DNA of 64,000 bases from Procambarus clarkii (taxonomy: Eukaryota > Arthropoda > Malacostraca > Decapoda > Cambaridae): NCBI RefSeq assembly GCF_040958095.1, contig NC_091152.1, positions 15,592,213 to 15,656,212 of the forward strand, in the 5' to 3' direction. This document shows, in pieces, positions 35,246-46,129 of the stretch (positions are counted from its first letter, which is position 1; each line of letters opens with the position of its first letter). A model generated the notes under the pieces. That model did no database searches and was not told the DNA's origin. It saw only the letters and a list, made by a program, of their open reading frames with translations. The position numbers were made by a program, and so were the translations under genes.

Positions 35246-35771
35246 TCTCCTCATTTTGGCTTGTCACCATTTTTTTTTTTTTACCATATAGTTTTTATCC
35301 TTGTTTTGCATAACCTCATCATAATCTTTATTTAAAATTGTATTATGCAACAGAAGTGCTTCTTCATTTATTAATTATAATTGTATGAATTTCTATTACA
35401 CTGGTATTCTAAATCTATATTCCATTTTCTCTCACACTACTCCTCTAGCCTACAGAAACTACTACATAATTCAACTTAATTTATATGTTTAATGGTGTCG
35501 CCGTATGGTATGTTATGTTATGTAAGAAACAACACGAACACAGTAGATAATCATCGCTGAAGATGGTAACTGATGACGATGATAATGACTCATTACGAAA
35601 ATAACGACTGACGACGACGATGATGACGATCGACGGCGATGAGGATAATCGACGACGATAATGATGACGATTGACGCAAGCAAAAATACAAAATTATAAA
35701 GTTATCACAATTATTTTTAATTCAAGATATTAGGTTCTATTTTACAGTGTCCCATTCTAAGGTTACTAAGG

Positions 35772-36055
35772 TGGCAGCAACTGAGGCAGCTAGTGTGTGG
35801 CAGTAAGTGAGGCTGCCTCAACACTGCGGCAGCTAGTGTGTGGCAGCAAGTGAGGCTGCCTCCACACTGTGGCAGCTAGTGTGTGGCAGTAAGTGAGGCT
35901 GCCTCCACACTGTGGCAGCTAGTGTGTGGCAGCAACTGAGGCTGCCTCCACACTGTGGCAGCTAGTGTGTGGCAGCAACTGAGGCTGCCTCCACACTGTG
36001 GCAGCTAGTGTGTGGCAGCAACTGAGGCTGCCTCCACACTGTGGCAGCTAGTGTG
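35772..36055. repeat. 43-bp hairpin-forming minisatellite, about 6-7 copies
   Basis: Units of GCAGCTAGTGTGTGGCAGCA plus ACTGAGGCTGCCTCCACACTGTG. GCTAGTGTGTGGCAGC and GCTGCCTCCACACT are partly complementary, so single units can fold back. Confidence 0.93.
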
Positions 36056-36059
36056 CATG

Positions 36060-36640
36060 GCTGGCGTCGTCATTACCGTCTTTAACACCGGAGGGACATC
36101 ATCGTAAACGGTGGTGGTAATAATGTCATCGATTCTGCAGCTGTTTATCACTTCAATTATCAAAGTCGTTCGAAAAATCTTACACGCACACAACTCCATA
36201 ACGGGCATTAATTATTTTTCATACCTTGCCATTATTTTAATCAGTGTCGACATCAAATCTTTCCACAGCAAAATTATTCACTTAATTAACTGGCTCATTA
36301 CATAAATACTCCGCCAATTTTCATTAGCCTAATCATATCTGTCTCATTATTGCAACACCGTTACATCCTCGTATGACTACTTATTAAAATATTTTCCTCT
36401 AATCAACGTTAATGTTGCTCTACTATATTTTAATTGGTGCTTCAAAATAGGCAGCGTCTTATTACGAGAGCAAAAGGATAACTACATATTTCCCTATCAG
36501 TTTGAGCTAAACGTTTGCACTGAGATAATGCAACACCGTGCCGATTAACCACTTACAATATGCCAGCTGCAATCCCAAACTTAAATAATTCTTACCAAAA
36601 TCGGTACTACTATCTTTGACATCATATAAACTTGACATCA
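36060..36640. other. Non-coding interval
   Basis: AT-rich. No gene recognised. Confidence 0.45.
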
Positions 36641-36641
36641 T

Positions 36642-36720
36642 ATAAAGCCTTTGTCAACACCAGACTGACTCATGTCAGTCTGGTGTTGACAAAGGCTTTA
36701 ACAAGCCGAAACGTTCAGCT
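36642..36720 (+). ncRNA. Hammerhead-like motif joined to a perfect palindrome
   Basis: An inverted repeat (36642-36669 with 36674-36701, 4-nt loop) overlaps a hammerhead-like core. Core UUGACAA is at 36686-36692, stem II GGCUU/AAGCC at 36694-36707 (loop UAAC), GAA at 36708-36710, ACGU at 36711-36714 and cleavage base U36715. Stem I closing pairs are GU/AC-type (UG with CA). C3-G8 again appears as U-A. An (AT)n tract starts about 65 bp downstream, as at 15366. Confidence 0.55.
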
Positions 36721-36780
36721 CATTTCATATTTCTCTGTGGATTTTCCGCATAAAATGATCAGTGTTTTGTGATCGTCAAT

Positions 36781-36973
<193 letters not shown>

Positions 36974-37005
36974 CAACTCTCCTAAACACGAGAGTTAAGT
37001 ATACA

Positions 37006-37269
37006 ACTTTAGAACACTTTCCCACCAGGAGACTCGAACCCTAGCCAGCACAGAAGCCTTCCAGCAACTGGCATAACAGGTACGCCTTAACCCTCTGCAC
37101 CACCACTCAGACCCTTAAAAGAGATGGTATTTAAATACTCCGAAATTACCATCTCTTTTAAGGGTCTGAGTGGTGGTGCAGAGGGTTAAGGCGTACCTGT
37201 TATGCCAGTTGCTGGAAGGCTTCTGTGCTGGCTAGGGTTCGAGTCTCCTGGTGGGAAAGTGTTCTAAAG

Positions 37270-37270
<1 letters not shown>
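37006..37270. repeat. Palindromic pair of a tRNA-derived SINE (family 3), between (AT)n tracts
   Basis: Arms 37006-37129 and 37147-37270 are near-perfect reverse complements around a 17-nt spacer. The right arm on the plus strand holds AGTGGTGGTGCAGAGGGTTA (A-box-like) and AGGGTTCGAGTCTCCTGGTG (B box), 60 bp apart, as in tRNA-derived SINE heads; the left arm holds the same on the minus strand. Confidence 0.8.

Positions 37271-37347
<77 letters not shown>
37271..37347. repeat. (AT)n microsatellite
   Basis: About 77 bp of pure AT on the right flank of the SINE palindrome. Confidence 0.97.
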
Positions 37348-37349
<2 letters not shown>

Positions 37350-37350
<1 letters not shown>

Positions 37351-37910
37351 CTATGATCATTGCTAAGGATAGAGCAACGCCTCGAGATCAAGCGTGACAA
37401 TCACGGGGCACTACATAGTAATCTAACTGCCGACTACAATAGCCAAATATCTCATCACATTGTTGATAAAATAATACGACAGTTCTGTTTTGGATCTTTT
37501 GTTACAACAGATAACAACCAAAACTGAAGCGCTTTTTATTGGACATAAATATATAACTACAGCACGTGTAATTTCTGCCCTGGTTAAAAAAAAAAGGTTT
37601 TCAAATTACCCAAGAAAGAAATTTAAAACATAAATGATTTCATCACACCATTTATTATTTCAGGATTCGAAAATGATTGTTTCAGTCATTAAAACCTAAT
37701 ACTAGATCTAAACAAACACGGCGAATACGTCGTCATGTAATAATTAACCCATCTTGAGAAAGGATGATCATCTTCAAGTTTTCTCCAGTACATCAATCTA
37801 CTCTACCTTTCAACCTATTCGCTTAAACTCTGTTAAAAAAAAAAAAAGCTCGCTCACAAGAATTTTTCAGCACATAATTATGACGGACAAGGTAATCAGT
37901 TAACACACTA
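37350..37910. other. Non-coding interval
   Basis: AT-rich with A-runs. No gene recognised. Confidence 0.45.
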
Positions 37911-37929
37911 CCCAGCTCCGCCCCGTCCC

Positions 37930-38285
37930 CACTTGATCACAACACACCGCCCAGCCGGCCCCTTGATCACAACACACCGTCCAGCCGGCCCCTTGATCAC
38001 AACACACCGCCCAGCCGGCCCCTTGATCACAACACACCGTGCAGCCGGCCCCTTAATGACAACACACCGTCCAGCCGGCCCCTTGATCACAACATCGTTC
38101 AGCCGGCCCCTTGATCACAACACACCGTAGATCCGGCCCCTTGATCACAACACACCGCCCAGCCGGCCCCTTGATCACAACATCGTCCAGCCGGCCCCTT
38201 GATCACAACACACCGTCCATCCGGCCCCTTGATCACAACATCGTCCAGCCGGCCCCTTGATCACAACACCGTCCATCCGGCCCCT
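37930..38285. repeat. 30-bp minisatellite, about 12-13 copies
   Basis: Units of CCTTGATCACAACACACCGT plus CCAGCCGGCC. Shortened 25-bp units (ACATCGTCCAG) appear in the right half. Confidence 0.95.
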
Positions 38286-38357
38286 CCCCGTCTTCACAAA
38301 CCGACCTGCCATCGCCGCCCAAGTCTCGCACACCGCCCTGCCACCTCTTTCCCTATG

Positions 38358-39530
38358 TTTGTGAGCTGGTGGTGGCGTTGTAGGTTTGTGAGCGGGTGGT
38401 GGCGTTGTAGGTTTGTGAGCGGGTGGTGGCGTTGTAGGTTTGTGAGCGGGTGGTGGCGTTGTAGGTTTGTGAGCGGGTGGTGGCGTTGGGGGTTTGTGAG
38501 TGGGTGGTCGCGTTGTAGGTTTGTGAGTGGGTGGTGACGTTGTAAGTTTGTGAGCGGGTGGTGGCGTTGGGGGTTTGTGAGCGGGTGGTGGCGTTGGGGG
38601 TTTGTGAGCGGGTGGTGGCGTTGGGGGTGTTTGAGAGCGGGTGGTGGCGTTGAAAGTTTGTGAGCGGGTGGTGGCGTTGGGGGGGTTTGTGAGCGGGTGG
38701 TGGCGTTGGGGGGGTTTGTGAGCGGGTGGTGGCGTTGGGGGGGTTTGTGAGCGGGTGGTGGCGTTGGGGGTTTGTGAGCGGGTGGTGGCGTTGGGGGTTT
38801 GTGAGCGGGTGGTGGCGTTGGGGGTGTTTGAGAGCGGGTGGTGGCGTTGAAAGTTTCTGAGCGGGTGGTGGCGTTGGGGGGGTTTGTGAGCGGGTGGTGG
38901 CGTTGGGGGGGTTTGTGAGCGGGTGGTGGCGTTGGGGGGGTTTGTGAGCGGGTGGTGGCGTTGTAAGTTTGTGAGCGGGTGGTGGCGTTGGGGGGGTTTG
39001 TGAGCGGGTGGTGGCGTTGTAAGTTTGTGAGCGGGTGGTGGCGTTGTAGGTTTGTGAGCGGGTGGTGGCGTTGTAGGTTTGTGAGCGGGTGGTGGCGTTG
39101 TAGGTTTGTGAGCGGGATGTCGCGTTGTAGGTTTGTGAGCGGGTGGTGGCGTTCGGGTATTTGTGAGCGGGTGGTGTCGTTGAAAGTTTGTGAGCGGGTG
39201 GTAGCGTTGGGGGTATTTGAGAGCGGGTGGTGTCGTTGAAAGTTTGTGAGCGGGTGGTAGCGTTGTAAGTTTGTGAGCGGGTGGTAGCTTTGTAAGTTTG
39301 TGAGCGGGTGGTGGCGTTGTAAGTTTGTGAGCGGGTGGTGGCGTTCGGGTATTTGTGAGCGGGTGGTGACGTTCGGGTATTTGTGAGCGGGTGGTAGCGT
39401 TGGGGGTGTTTGAGAGCGGGTGGTGTCGTTGAAAGTTTGTGAGCGGGTGGTGGCGTTGTAAGTTTGTGAGCGGGTGGTGGCGTTGTAAGTTTGTGAGCGG
39501 GTGGTGGCGTTGGGGGTTGTGAGCGAGTGG
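38358..39530. repeat. 27-30-bp GC-rich minisatellite, 1.17 kb
   Basis: About 43 units of GTTTGTGAGCGGGTGGTGGC plus GTTGTAG or GTTGGGGG(GG). The plus strand is G/T-rich and contains many GGGTGG and GGGGGGG blocks. A 453-codon minus-strand frame (His/Pro/Thr/Asn) arises because the strand lacks stops; two minus-strand frames are open, so I do not call a gene. Confidence 0.95.
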
Positions 39531-39534
39531 GGTC

Positions 39535-40205
39535 ATCGGCCAAGAATTGTTTGGACAGGTTAGGTTAGGTTCTTTACTTTTCCATTGTCCTAGTATGCCA
39601 TTAGAGTTAATTCCCTAATACAAAACGTGAACTATTTTGGGACCCCCACTTTTGCACGTTCAACCTAACACAGCTGCTATAAGAACTATGTTTAGGTGTA
39701 TGTAAACTAAACATACACATACATGTGTATGTTTAGTTTACTTGCATGTAAACTAAACATGCAAGTAAATTAAATATAGTTAATTTACTATATTAAATGT
39801 GAATATATTAATGTTTAATATAATTACATTTAATAATGTAATTATATTAAATTATGTTTAATTTGTATGTAAATTAATATAGTTAGAATTAAACAATGCG
39901 AAATATTCTCATATTCAAATTAACCAATAAGCCTAGCCTGTTAATTTTGCATATGACTTGTTCTCGAATTTACTGTAACTCACATTTGCATACTCAAGAT
40001 ATTAAATGCACATACACAGCAGCTCACCTTCTTTAATCATTAACACTAGTGTGTGTAGATTAGCAAAATAGTTTTCAGTTTTATGTGTGGCTAACCTGAC
40101 CCATAACACCTACCTTTCATAGAGGCACAAAAACCTACATTACATTTGTTCTGAAAAGAAATTTAAATACGTACAAAGGCTCTAATATACAAATACTACT
40201 TACCT
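39535..40205. other. Non-coding AT-rich interval with nested short palindromes
   Basis: ACATACACATACATGTGTAT and TAGTTTACTTGCATGTAAACTA near 39700-39770 form small inverted repeats. GGTTAGGTTAGG lies at 39558-39569. No gene. Confidence 0.5.
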
Positions 40206-40211
40206 TTATTT

Positions 40212-42574
40212 GTAGTGGTGCCAGATATCGTCCATGTGTTGGACCTCAAGGTGTAGTGCCAGATGTCGTCCACGTGTTGGGCCTTAAGGTGTAGTGCCAG
40301 ATATAGTCCATGTGTTGGACCTCAAGGTGTAGTGCCAGATGTCGTCCATGTGTTGGACCTCAAGGTGTAGTGCCAGATGTCGTCCACGTGTTGGGCCTTA
40401 AGGTGTAGTGCCAGATATCGTCCACGTGTTGGACCTCAAGGTGTAGTGCCAGATGTCGTCCATGTGTTGGACCTCAAGGTGTAGTGCCAGATATCGTCCA
40501 CGCGTTGAGCCTCAAGGTGTAGTGCCAGATGTCGTCCACGTGTTGAGCCTCAAGGTGTAGTGCCAGATATAGTCCATGTGTTGGACCTCAAGGTGTAGTG
40601 CCAGATGTCGTCCATGTGTTGGACCTCAAGGTGTAGTGCCAGATGTCGTCCACGTGTTGGGCCTTAAGGTGTACTGCCAGATATCGTCCATGTGTTGGAC
40701 CTCAAGGTGTAGTGCCAGATATAGTGCACGTGTTGGGCCTTAAGGTGTAGTGCCAGATGTCGTCCACGTGTTGGGCCTCAAGATGTAGTGCCAGATGTCC
40801 GTGTTGGCCCTCAAGGTGTAGTGCCAGATGTCGTCCACGTGTTGGGCCTCAAGGTGTAGTGCCAGATGTCGTCCACGTGTTGGCCCTCAAGATGTAGTGC
40901 CAGATGTCGTCCACGTGTTGGGCCTCAAGATGTAGTGCCAGATGTCCGTGTTGGCCCTCAAGGTGTAGTGCCAGATGTCGTCCACGTGTTGGGCCTCAAG
41001 GTGTAGTGCCAGATGTCGTCCACGTGTTGGCCCTCAAGATGTAGTGCCAGATGTCGTCCACGTGTTGGCCCTCAAGATGTAGTGCCAGATGTCGTCCACG
41101 TGTTGAGCCTCAAGGTGTAGTACCAGATGTCGTCCACGTGTTGGGCCTCAAGGTGTAGTGCCATATGTCGTCCACGTGTTGGACCTTAAGGTGTAGTGCC
41201 AGATGTCGTCCACGTGTTGAGCCTCAAGGTGCAGTGCCAGATGTCGTCCACGTGTTGGGCCTCAAGGTGTAGTGCCAGATGTCGTCCACGTGTTGGGTCT
41301 CAAGGTGTAGTGCCAGATGTCGTCCACGTGTTGGGCCTCAAGGTGTAGTGCCAGATGTCGTCCACGTGTTGAGCCTCAAGGTGTTGTGCTGGATGTCGTC
41401 CACGTGTTGGGCCTCAAGGTGTAGTGCCAGATGTCGTCCACGTGTTAGCCCTCAAGATGTAGTGCCAGATGTCGTCCACGTGTTGGCCCTCAAGATGTAG
41501 TGCCAGATGTCGTCCACGTGTTGGCCCTCAAGATGTAGTGCCAGATGTCGTCCACGTGTTGGGCCTCAAGATGTAGTGCGAGATGTCGTCCTCGTGTTGG
41601 GCCTCAAAGTGTAGTGCCAGATGTCCACGTGTTGGGCCTCAAGGTGTAGTGCCAGATGTCGTCCACGTGTTGGGCCTCAAGGTGTAGTGCCAGATGTCGT
41701 CCACGTGTTGGCCCTCAAGGTGTAGTGCCAGATGTCGTCCACGTGTTGGCCCTCAAGGTGTAGTGCCAGATGTAGTCCACGTGTTGGGCCTCAAGGTGTA
41801 GTGCCAGATGTCGTCCTCATGTTGGACCTCAAGGTGTAGTGCCAGATGTCGTCCTCGTGTTGGCCCTTAAGATGTAGTGCCAGATGTCGTCCACGTGATG
41901 AGCTTCAAGATGTAGTGCCAGATGTCGTCCACGTGATGAGCTTCAAGATGTAGTGCCAGATGTCGTCCACGTGCTGGCCCTTAATGTGTAGTGCCAGATG
42001 TCGTCCACGTGCTGGCCCTCAAGGTGTAGTGCCAGATGTCGTCCAGGTGTTGGCCCTCAAGATGTAGTGCCAGATGTCGTCCACGTGCTGGCCCTCAAGG
42101 TGTAGTGCCAGATGTCGTCCAGGTGTTGGCCCTCAAGGTGTAGTGCCAGATGTCGTCCACGTGATGAGCTTCAAGATGTAGTGCCAGATGTCGTCCACGT
42201 GCTGGCCCTCAAGGTGTAGTGCCAGATGTCGTCCACGTGCTGGCCCTCAAGGTGTAGTGCCAGATGTCGTCCAGGTGTTGGCCCTCAAGGTGTAGTGCCA
42301 GATGTCGTCCACGTGCTGGCCCTCAAGATGTAGTGCCAGATGTCGTCCACGTGATGAGCTTCAAGATGTAGTGCCAGATATCGTCCACGTGTTGGGCCTC
42401 AAGGTGTAGTGCCAGATATCGTCCACGTGCTGGCCCTCAAGGTGTAGTGCCAGATGTCGTCCAGGTGTTGGCCCTCAAGGTGTAGTGCCAGATGTCGTCC
42501 ACGTGTTCGCCCTCAAGGTGTAGTGCCAGATGTCGTCCTCGTGTTGGCCCTCAAGGTGTAGTGCCAGATGCAGC
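40212..42574. repeat. 38-bp E-box minisatellite, 2.36 kb
   Basis: About 62 units of GTAGTGCCAGATGTCGTCCA plus CGTGTTGGGCCTCAAGGT. Most units contain CACGTG. Variant units carry CATGTG or CAGGTG (still CANNTG); a few (CTCGTG, or a 9-bp deletion at 40796 and 40945) lack it. Left-hand units mostly have CATGTG, right-hand ones CACGTGCTGG or CAGGTG, showing local homogenisation. Stop-poor frames within it are repeat products. Confidence 0.96.
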
Positions 42575-44185
42575 ATGGGCCCCAGGACAAGGCCGCGCGA
42601 CAGTACAGTATCGTAAAAGCACAGCTGAGTCAACTTTGGATTCATAATCGATTCACAATCAGGTGAATCGACACAAATGGCTGGCCACGGTTCATACAAC
42701 AGTAAATAGATAGTCGGAGTTAGGCAACGGTTTTGTCCCGCTAAAACTTATATACTGTTCAACACTCGCCGAAGAACCAACTGTCAACACTTTTAAGTTT
42801 CACTTTTAACAAAACACATCAATTGTTCAAGTTTTCAACTAGTAATATGTCCACTGTTCAAACTTAGTCCACGATTCACAAGATAAAAGAATACGGTGAT
42901 GGGGCAGAAGGGAGAGGAGAGCAGCACGCCCGCCCCCGCCCGCTGGTCCTGCGCCACTGACGGCGCTCTTCCCGCTCAAAGTTTGGGAGGGAAAATGCTA
43001 GTTAGCTGTTATGGTTCTAATTCAAATTGATGGTGTAGGAGTGATCTATACACATTGTAAATCAATTGTGTAAGTAATTTAGCAATCTGCGCTACCAACA
43101 CCCAAATCTGCAATCAAAATAATTTTAAATTTGATCATTAAAAAAATTGGAAATGAGGATGAGAAATGTCAGCGATGTTCCAAACTTCCGGCTTTGAGGA
43201 TCTCAATATAGTTTAATACAACTATTTAAAAATATCACTGACTTTAGCTTCAATTTATTAATATTAATTATTTGTACAATTTTATAATTGTATAAACTAA
43301 ATTATACAATTACCATTTTGTGGTAAAACAACTGCAAAATACTTAAATTTCTCATAGTATTTTGGCTATGTTTTAATTCAATTCGAAAACTATACTCTTG
43401 GCTATGTATTAATCAATTCGGTGTTATATGCCTTGAACTACATAGGCTTTCACTACTGTTATTTATAATCAGAGCAGACTAGGCTTCACACTGTCCTCTG
43501 GGTCCAGTCTATCGCACTGCTCCAAAGATTTTCTCATACATATATGTCATTGTGATTTCACTGCACAAGACATCTAATTTATAATCAGAGCAGAACTATA
43601 GTTTGTACTATATCTGCAGAATTCTGCAGAATTATATCTTCTACTTGTTTGTCCTCATTTGCAAAATGCAGTTAAGTTTTGTTCACTATACTCTAGAATG
43701 GACATACATTCATTTTAACGTGTACAGAAAACGATGACATATTTAATCCCACGAATCAGAAACCTACCTTATAAACAGATATTAAAAACGTTAATGTAAC
43801 ATTCTCTGGTGAAAATGAAGGGGTGATATGATCGAGGACAGCAGAGAAGGGAGAGCGGGCGGGTGTGGCAACACCGGTACAAGCAACTTAAACTTGAGGC
43901 TTCAGTTAGTCTGCCACTTAGGAAGGAGAGGGAAGACCTCAGTGTGCAACACTCCTCCGCCCTCATCCAATTCCCTTTCTTCCCTTCACTATTATCCAAG
44001 TCTCCCAAGTCCCTCACTCTTCTCCCATCACCGAAATAAACCTTTTCTCGTCCACCTTTCCTCAGCCCTCTCCGCTCTATTTCCTCACATGCCATTCGCC
44101 CGCCTTCCATTCTTCTCGCCTCTCTCTCTCTCTCCCCTTCACCATTTTTCGTCAACTCTTACCCATTTCCTATCATCTCACACCA
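42575..44185. other. Non-coding interval with a GC-rich segment
   Basis: 42900-42990 contains GCAGCACGCCCGCCCCCGCC and GGCGCTCTTCCCGCTC, unusually GC-rich for the area; it could be promoter-like but no linked exon was found. 43900-44170 is C/T-rich on the plus strand. The remainder is AT-rich. Confidence 0.4.
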
Positions 44186-44188
44186 CTG

Positions 44189-44461
44189 GGTAGCAACCCA
44201 TCCTCCTGTTTTGATAGTATATATTTTGACGATCGTCAATAGTCACGAATTCGTACGTACTTAGTTTTTAGATAGTAGTATATCTATCATATCTATGATA
44301 TGATAGCAATCATATCACCCCTTCATTGACTAGTAAGGAATTCTTAAAAAAATTAAGGTAACAAAAACTTGAATATTCCTAGGTCTAATATAACACACAT
44401 GTACTATATTAGGTCTCAGATAATGTGTATTAGGCATAGGAAGGTTAGGTTAGTTTAGTTT
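44189..44461 (+). mobile_element. Inverted-repeat element F3, 3'-truncated copy
   Basis: Begins CAACCCATCCTCCTGTTTTG and matches 48238-48475 (GTCAATAGTCACGAATTCGT, ATATTCCTAGGTCTAATATA, AGGTTAGGTTAGTTTAG). It is joined at about 44461 to a LINE B 3' end. Confidence 0.8.
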
Positions 44462-44640
44462 AAATAGAATGCATTAGGCAGTGAAGTGGTGGAGGCAGAT
44501 TCCATACACAGTTTTTAAATGTAGATATGATAAAGCCTAGTAGGCTCAGGAATCTGTACACCAGTTGATTGACAGTTGAGAAGGCGGGACCAAAGAGCCG
44601 AAGCTCAACCCCCACAAGATCAACTAGGTGAGTATATCAC
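44462..44640 (+). mobile_element. LINE family B 3' end
   Basis: AATGCATTAGGCAGTGAAGT then GGTGGAGGCAGATTCCATAC, followed by 'TTGACAGTTGAGAAGGCGGG' and CAACTAGGTGAGTA. Confidence 0.82.
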
Positions 44641-44699
44641 TTTACTCGCACGTAATGAAGGCTGATATAGTAAATGACACGAACTTTTATATTAGAACA

Positions 44700-45200
44700 A
44701 AATCAGGCACTTGCGACTACGGCGACTTCTTGAAAGAAGGGTAAATGCTGGAAATAAAAAGAAGCAAAAGAAGAAGAAAGAAAGGTTATAAGACGTAGAA
44801 TAAAAGAGATAAGTACAAAGGAAAACAATTTACAATAAGAATCATAAAACGAGAAGGAGGCTGCAGGGAAGGTGGGCGCGACACAGGTGTCATGGCGGGT
44901 GGAGATTACATCTTCCCTTGCTCGGGTGTGTTGGACCTGACACGGCTCCTGAGGGAACCCGGAGTCACAGCTTAATGCTTCACCTAACATGACGCTGCCG
45001 GGTCTCTGAGAATTACTGACGATACCTAAATGTTGTAATGCAATACTACTAACGCTGTGTGACACTGCATGAGTGAAGGTGGAAGGGAGGATATACTGTG
45101 TTGGAGAGGTTGAGGAGGACATGGAGAAGGGAAGGAGACCGGAGCGGGAGGAAAGAGACATGATGAATGTGGCAAGGAACAAGAGAGTGTAATTATGAAA
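44700..45200. other. Non-coding interval (159-codon frame rejected)
   Basis: The minus strand is open for 159 codons, but the Ser/Phe-rich product resembles no family I know and the local sequence is purine-rich. I do not call a gene. Confidence 0.4.
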
Positions 45201-45599
45201 GGGCGATCAATCACAATTCCGGTTGTGCTTGCAAGAAGCAGTGAAAAAATCCCGCGATCATAATTATTACAGCCAATCTTAGGGGAAGCGAGAATTAAAT
45301 CATGCAGGCTAGACCTTTGGAGTCATTGGGCATATTACTGATATTAATTCAAACAGAAATGAAGTTGCAACTTTTAATGCAAGACTCGCGTTTGATATTT
45401 ACATATATCTAAAATGAAATAAGTGAGATTTTTCACGCAAGGAAATATTATGCAAAATGCACTTGAAAAGTATGACTTCTTTATTTTATTGAATTCAGAC
45501 AGTAAACACAAATGGAAGTCAGCGCAAATTACATTAACAATGACAAGGAGACAGTTATTCAATTTCTTCCACTCATTGACATGTCTATTCAATCACATT

Positions 45600-45795
45600 T
45601 TTTCAGTGTCAGAGTAGTTAATAAATGGAATGCATTAGGCAGTGATGTGGTGGAGGCTGACTCCATACACAGTTTCAAATGTAGATATGATAAAGCCCAG
45701 TAGGCTCAAGAATCTGTACACCAGTTGACTGACAGTTGAGAGGCGGGACCAAAGAGCCAGAGCTCAACCCCCGCAAGCACAATTAGGTGAGTACA
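45600..45795 (+). mobile_element. LINE family B 3' end
   Basis: Encodes FFSVRVVNKWNALGSDVVEA then DSIHSFKCRYDKAQ and stop, the standard end of this LINE's ORF2. The tail follows: GACAGTTGAGAGGCGGGACC, CCCGCAAGCACAATTAGGTG, AGTACATTCACG. Confidence 0.85.
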
Positions 45796-45999
45796 TTCAC
45801 GAGAACGCAGTAACAAGACCATATATAATATTTAAGGATATGACAGTTATACTGTACATGGAAAATCACTTCACGATTCACTATGGAAAGAGATGAACAA
45901 TTAACTGATAAAAGCATTGAAGTAACTGCAGACAGTACAAGAAAGATATCTACTGTGGCTGTACGACGCACATATACTTAATGTGAATGACCTGACGTG

Positions 46000-46128
46000 C
46001 CCGAAACGCATTGCGTAATAGTGGTTTTAGGCATTGTATGTACTAGCTCTATCTATAAATCCATCAATGTGTGTATCTCACCTTGTATGTATGTACTTTA
46101 CCTGAATAAACATTTTATTTTTTATTGT
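46000..46128 (+). mobile_element. 3'-terminal repeat with conserved hairpin
   Basis: GTGCCCGAAACGC-ATT-GCGTAATAGTGG, then TTTTAGGCATTGTATGTACT and AGCTCTATCTATAAATCC. Same family as 35098 and 55075, with the hairpin stem kept and the triloop changed. Confidence 0.75.
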
Positions 46129-46129
46129 T

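Noticed and set aside
37166..37255. Possible functional tRNA in the palindrome arm
   Set aside because: A and B boxes are present, but acceptor ends do not pair and the sequence exists as an inverted duplicate, so SINE is the better reading.
38175..39536. A 453-codon minus-strand frame and a 396-codon companion
   Set aside because: Two overlapping frames through the same 27-30-bp minisatellite are open; there is no domain and no splice or start context.
39557..39572. Interstitial telomere
   Set aside because: Only two to three TTAGG units are present here and at 19929, too few to support a telomere relic.
44703..45182. 159-codon minus-strand frame
   Set aside because: No family resemblance, Ser/Phe-rich from local composition, no homologous copy or exon structure seen.
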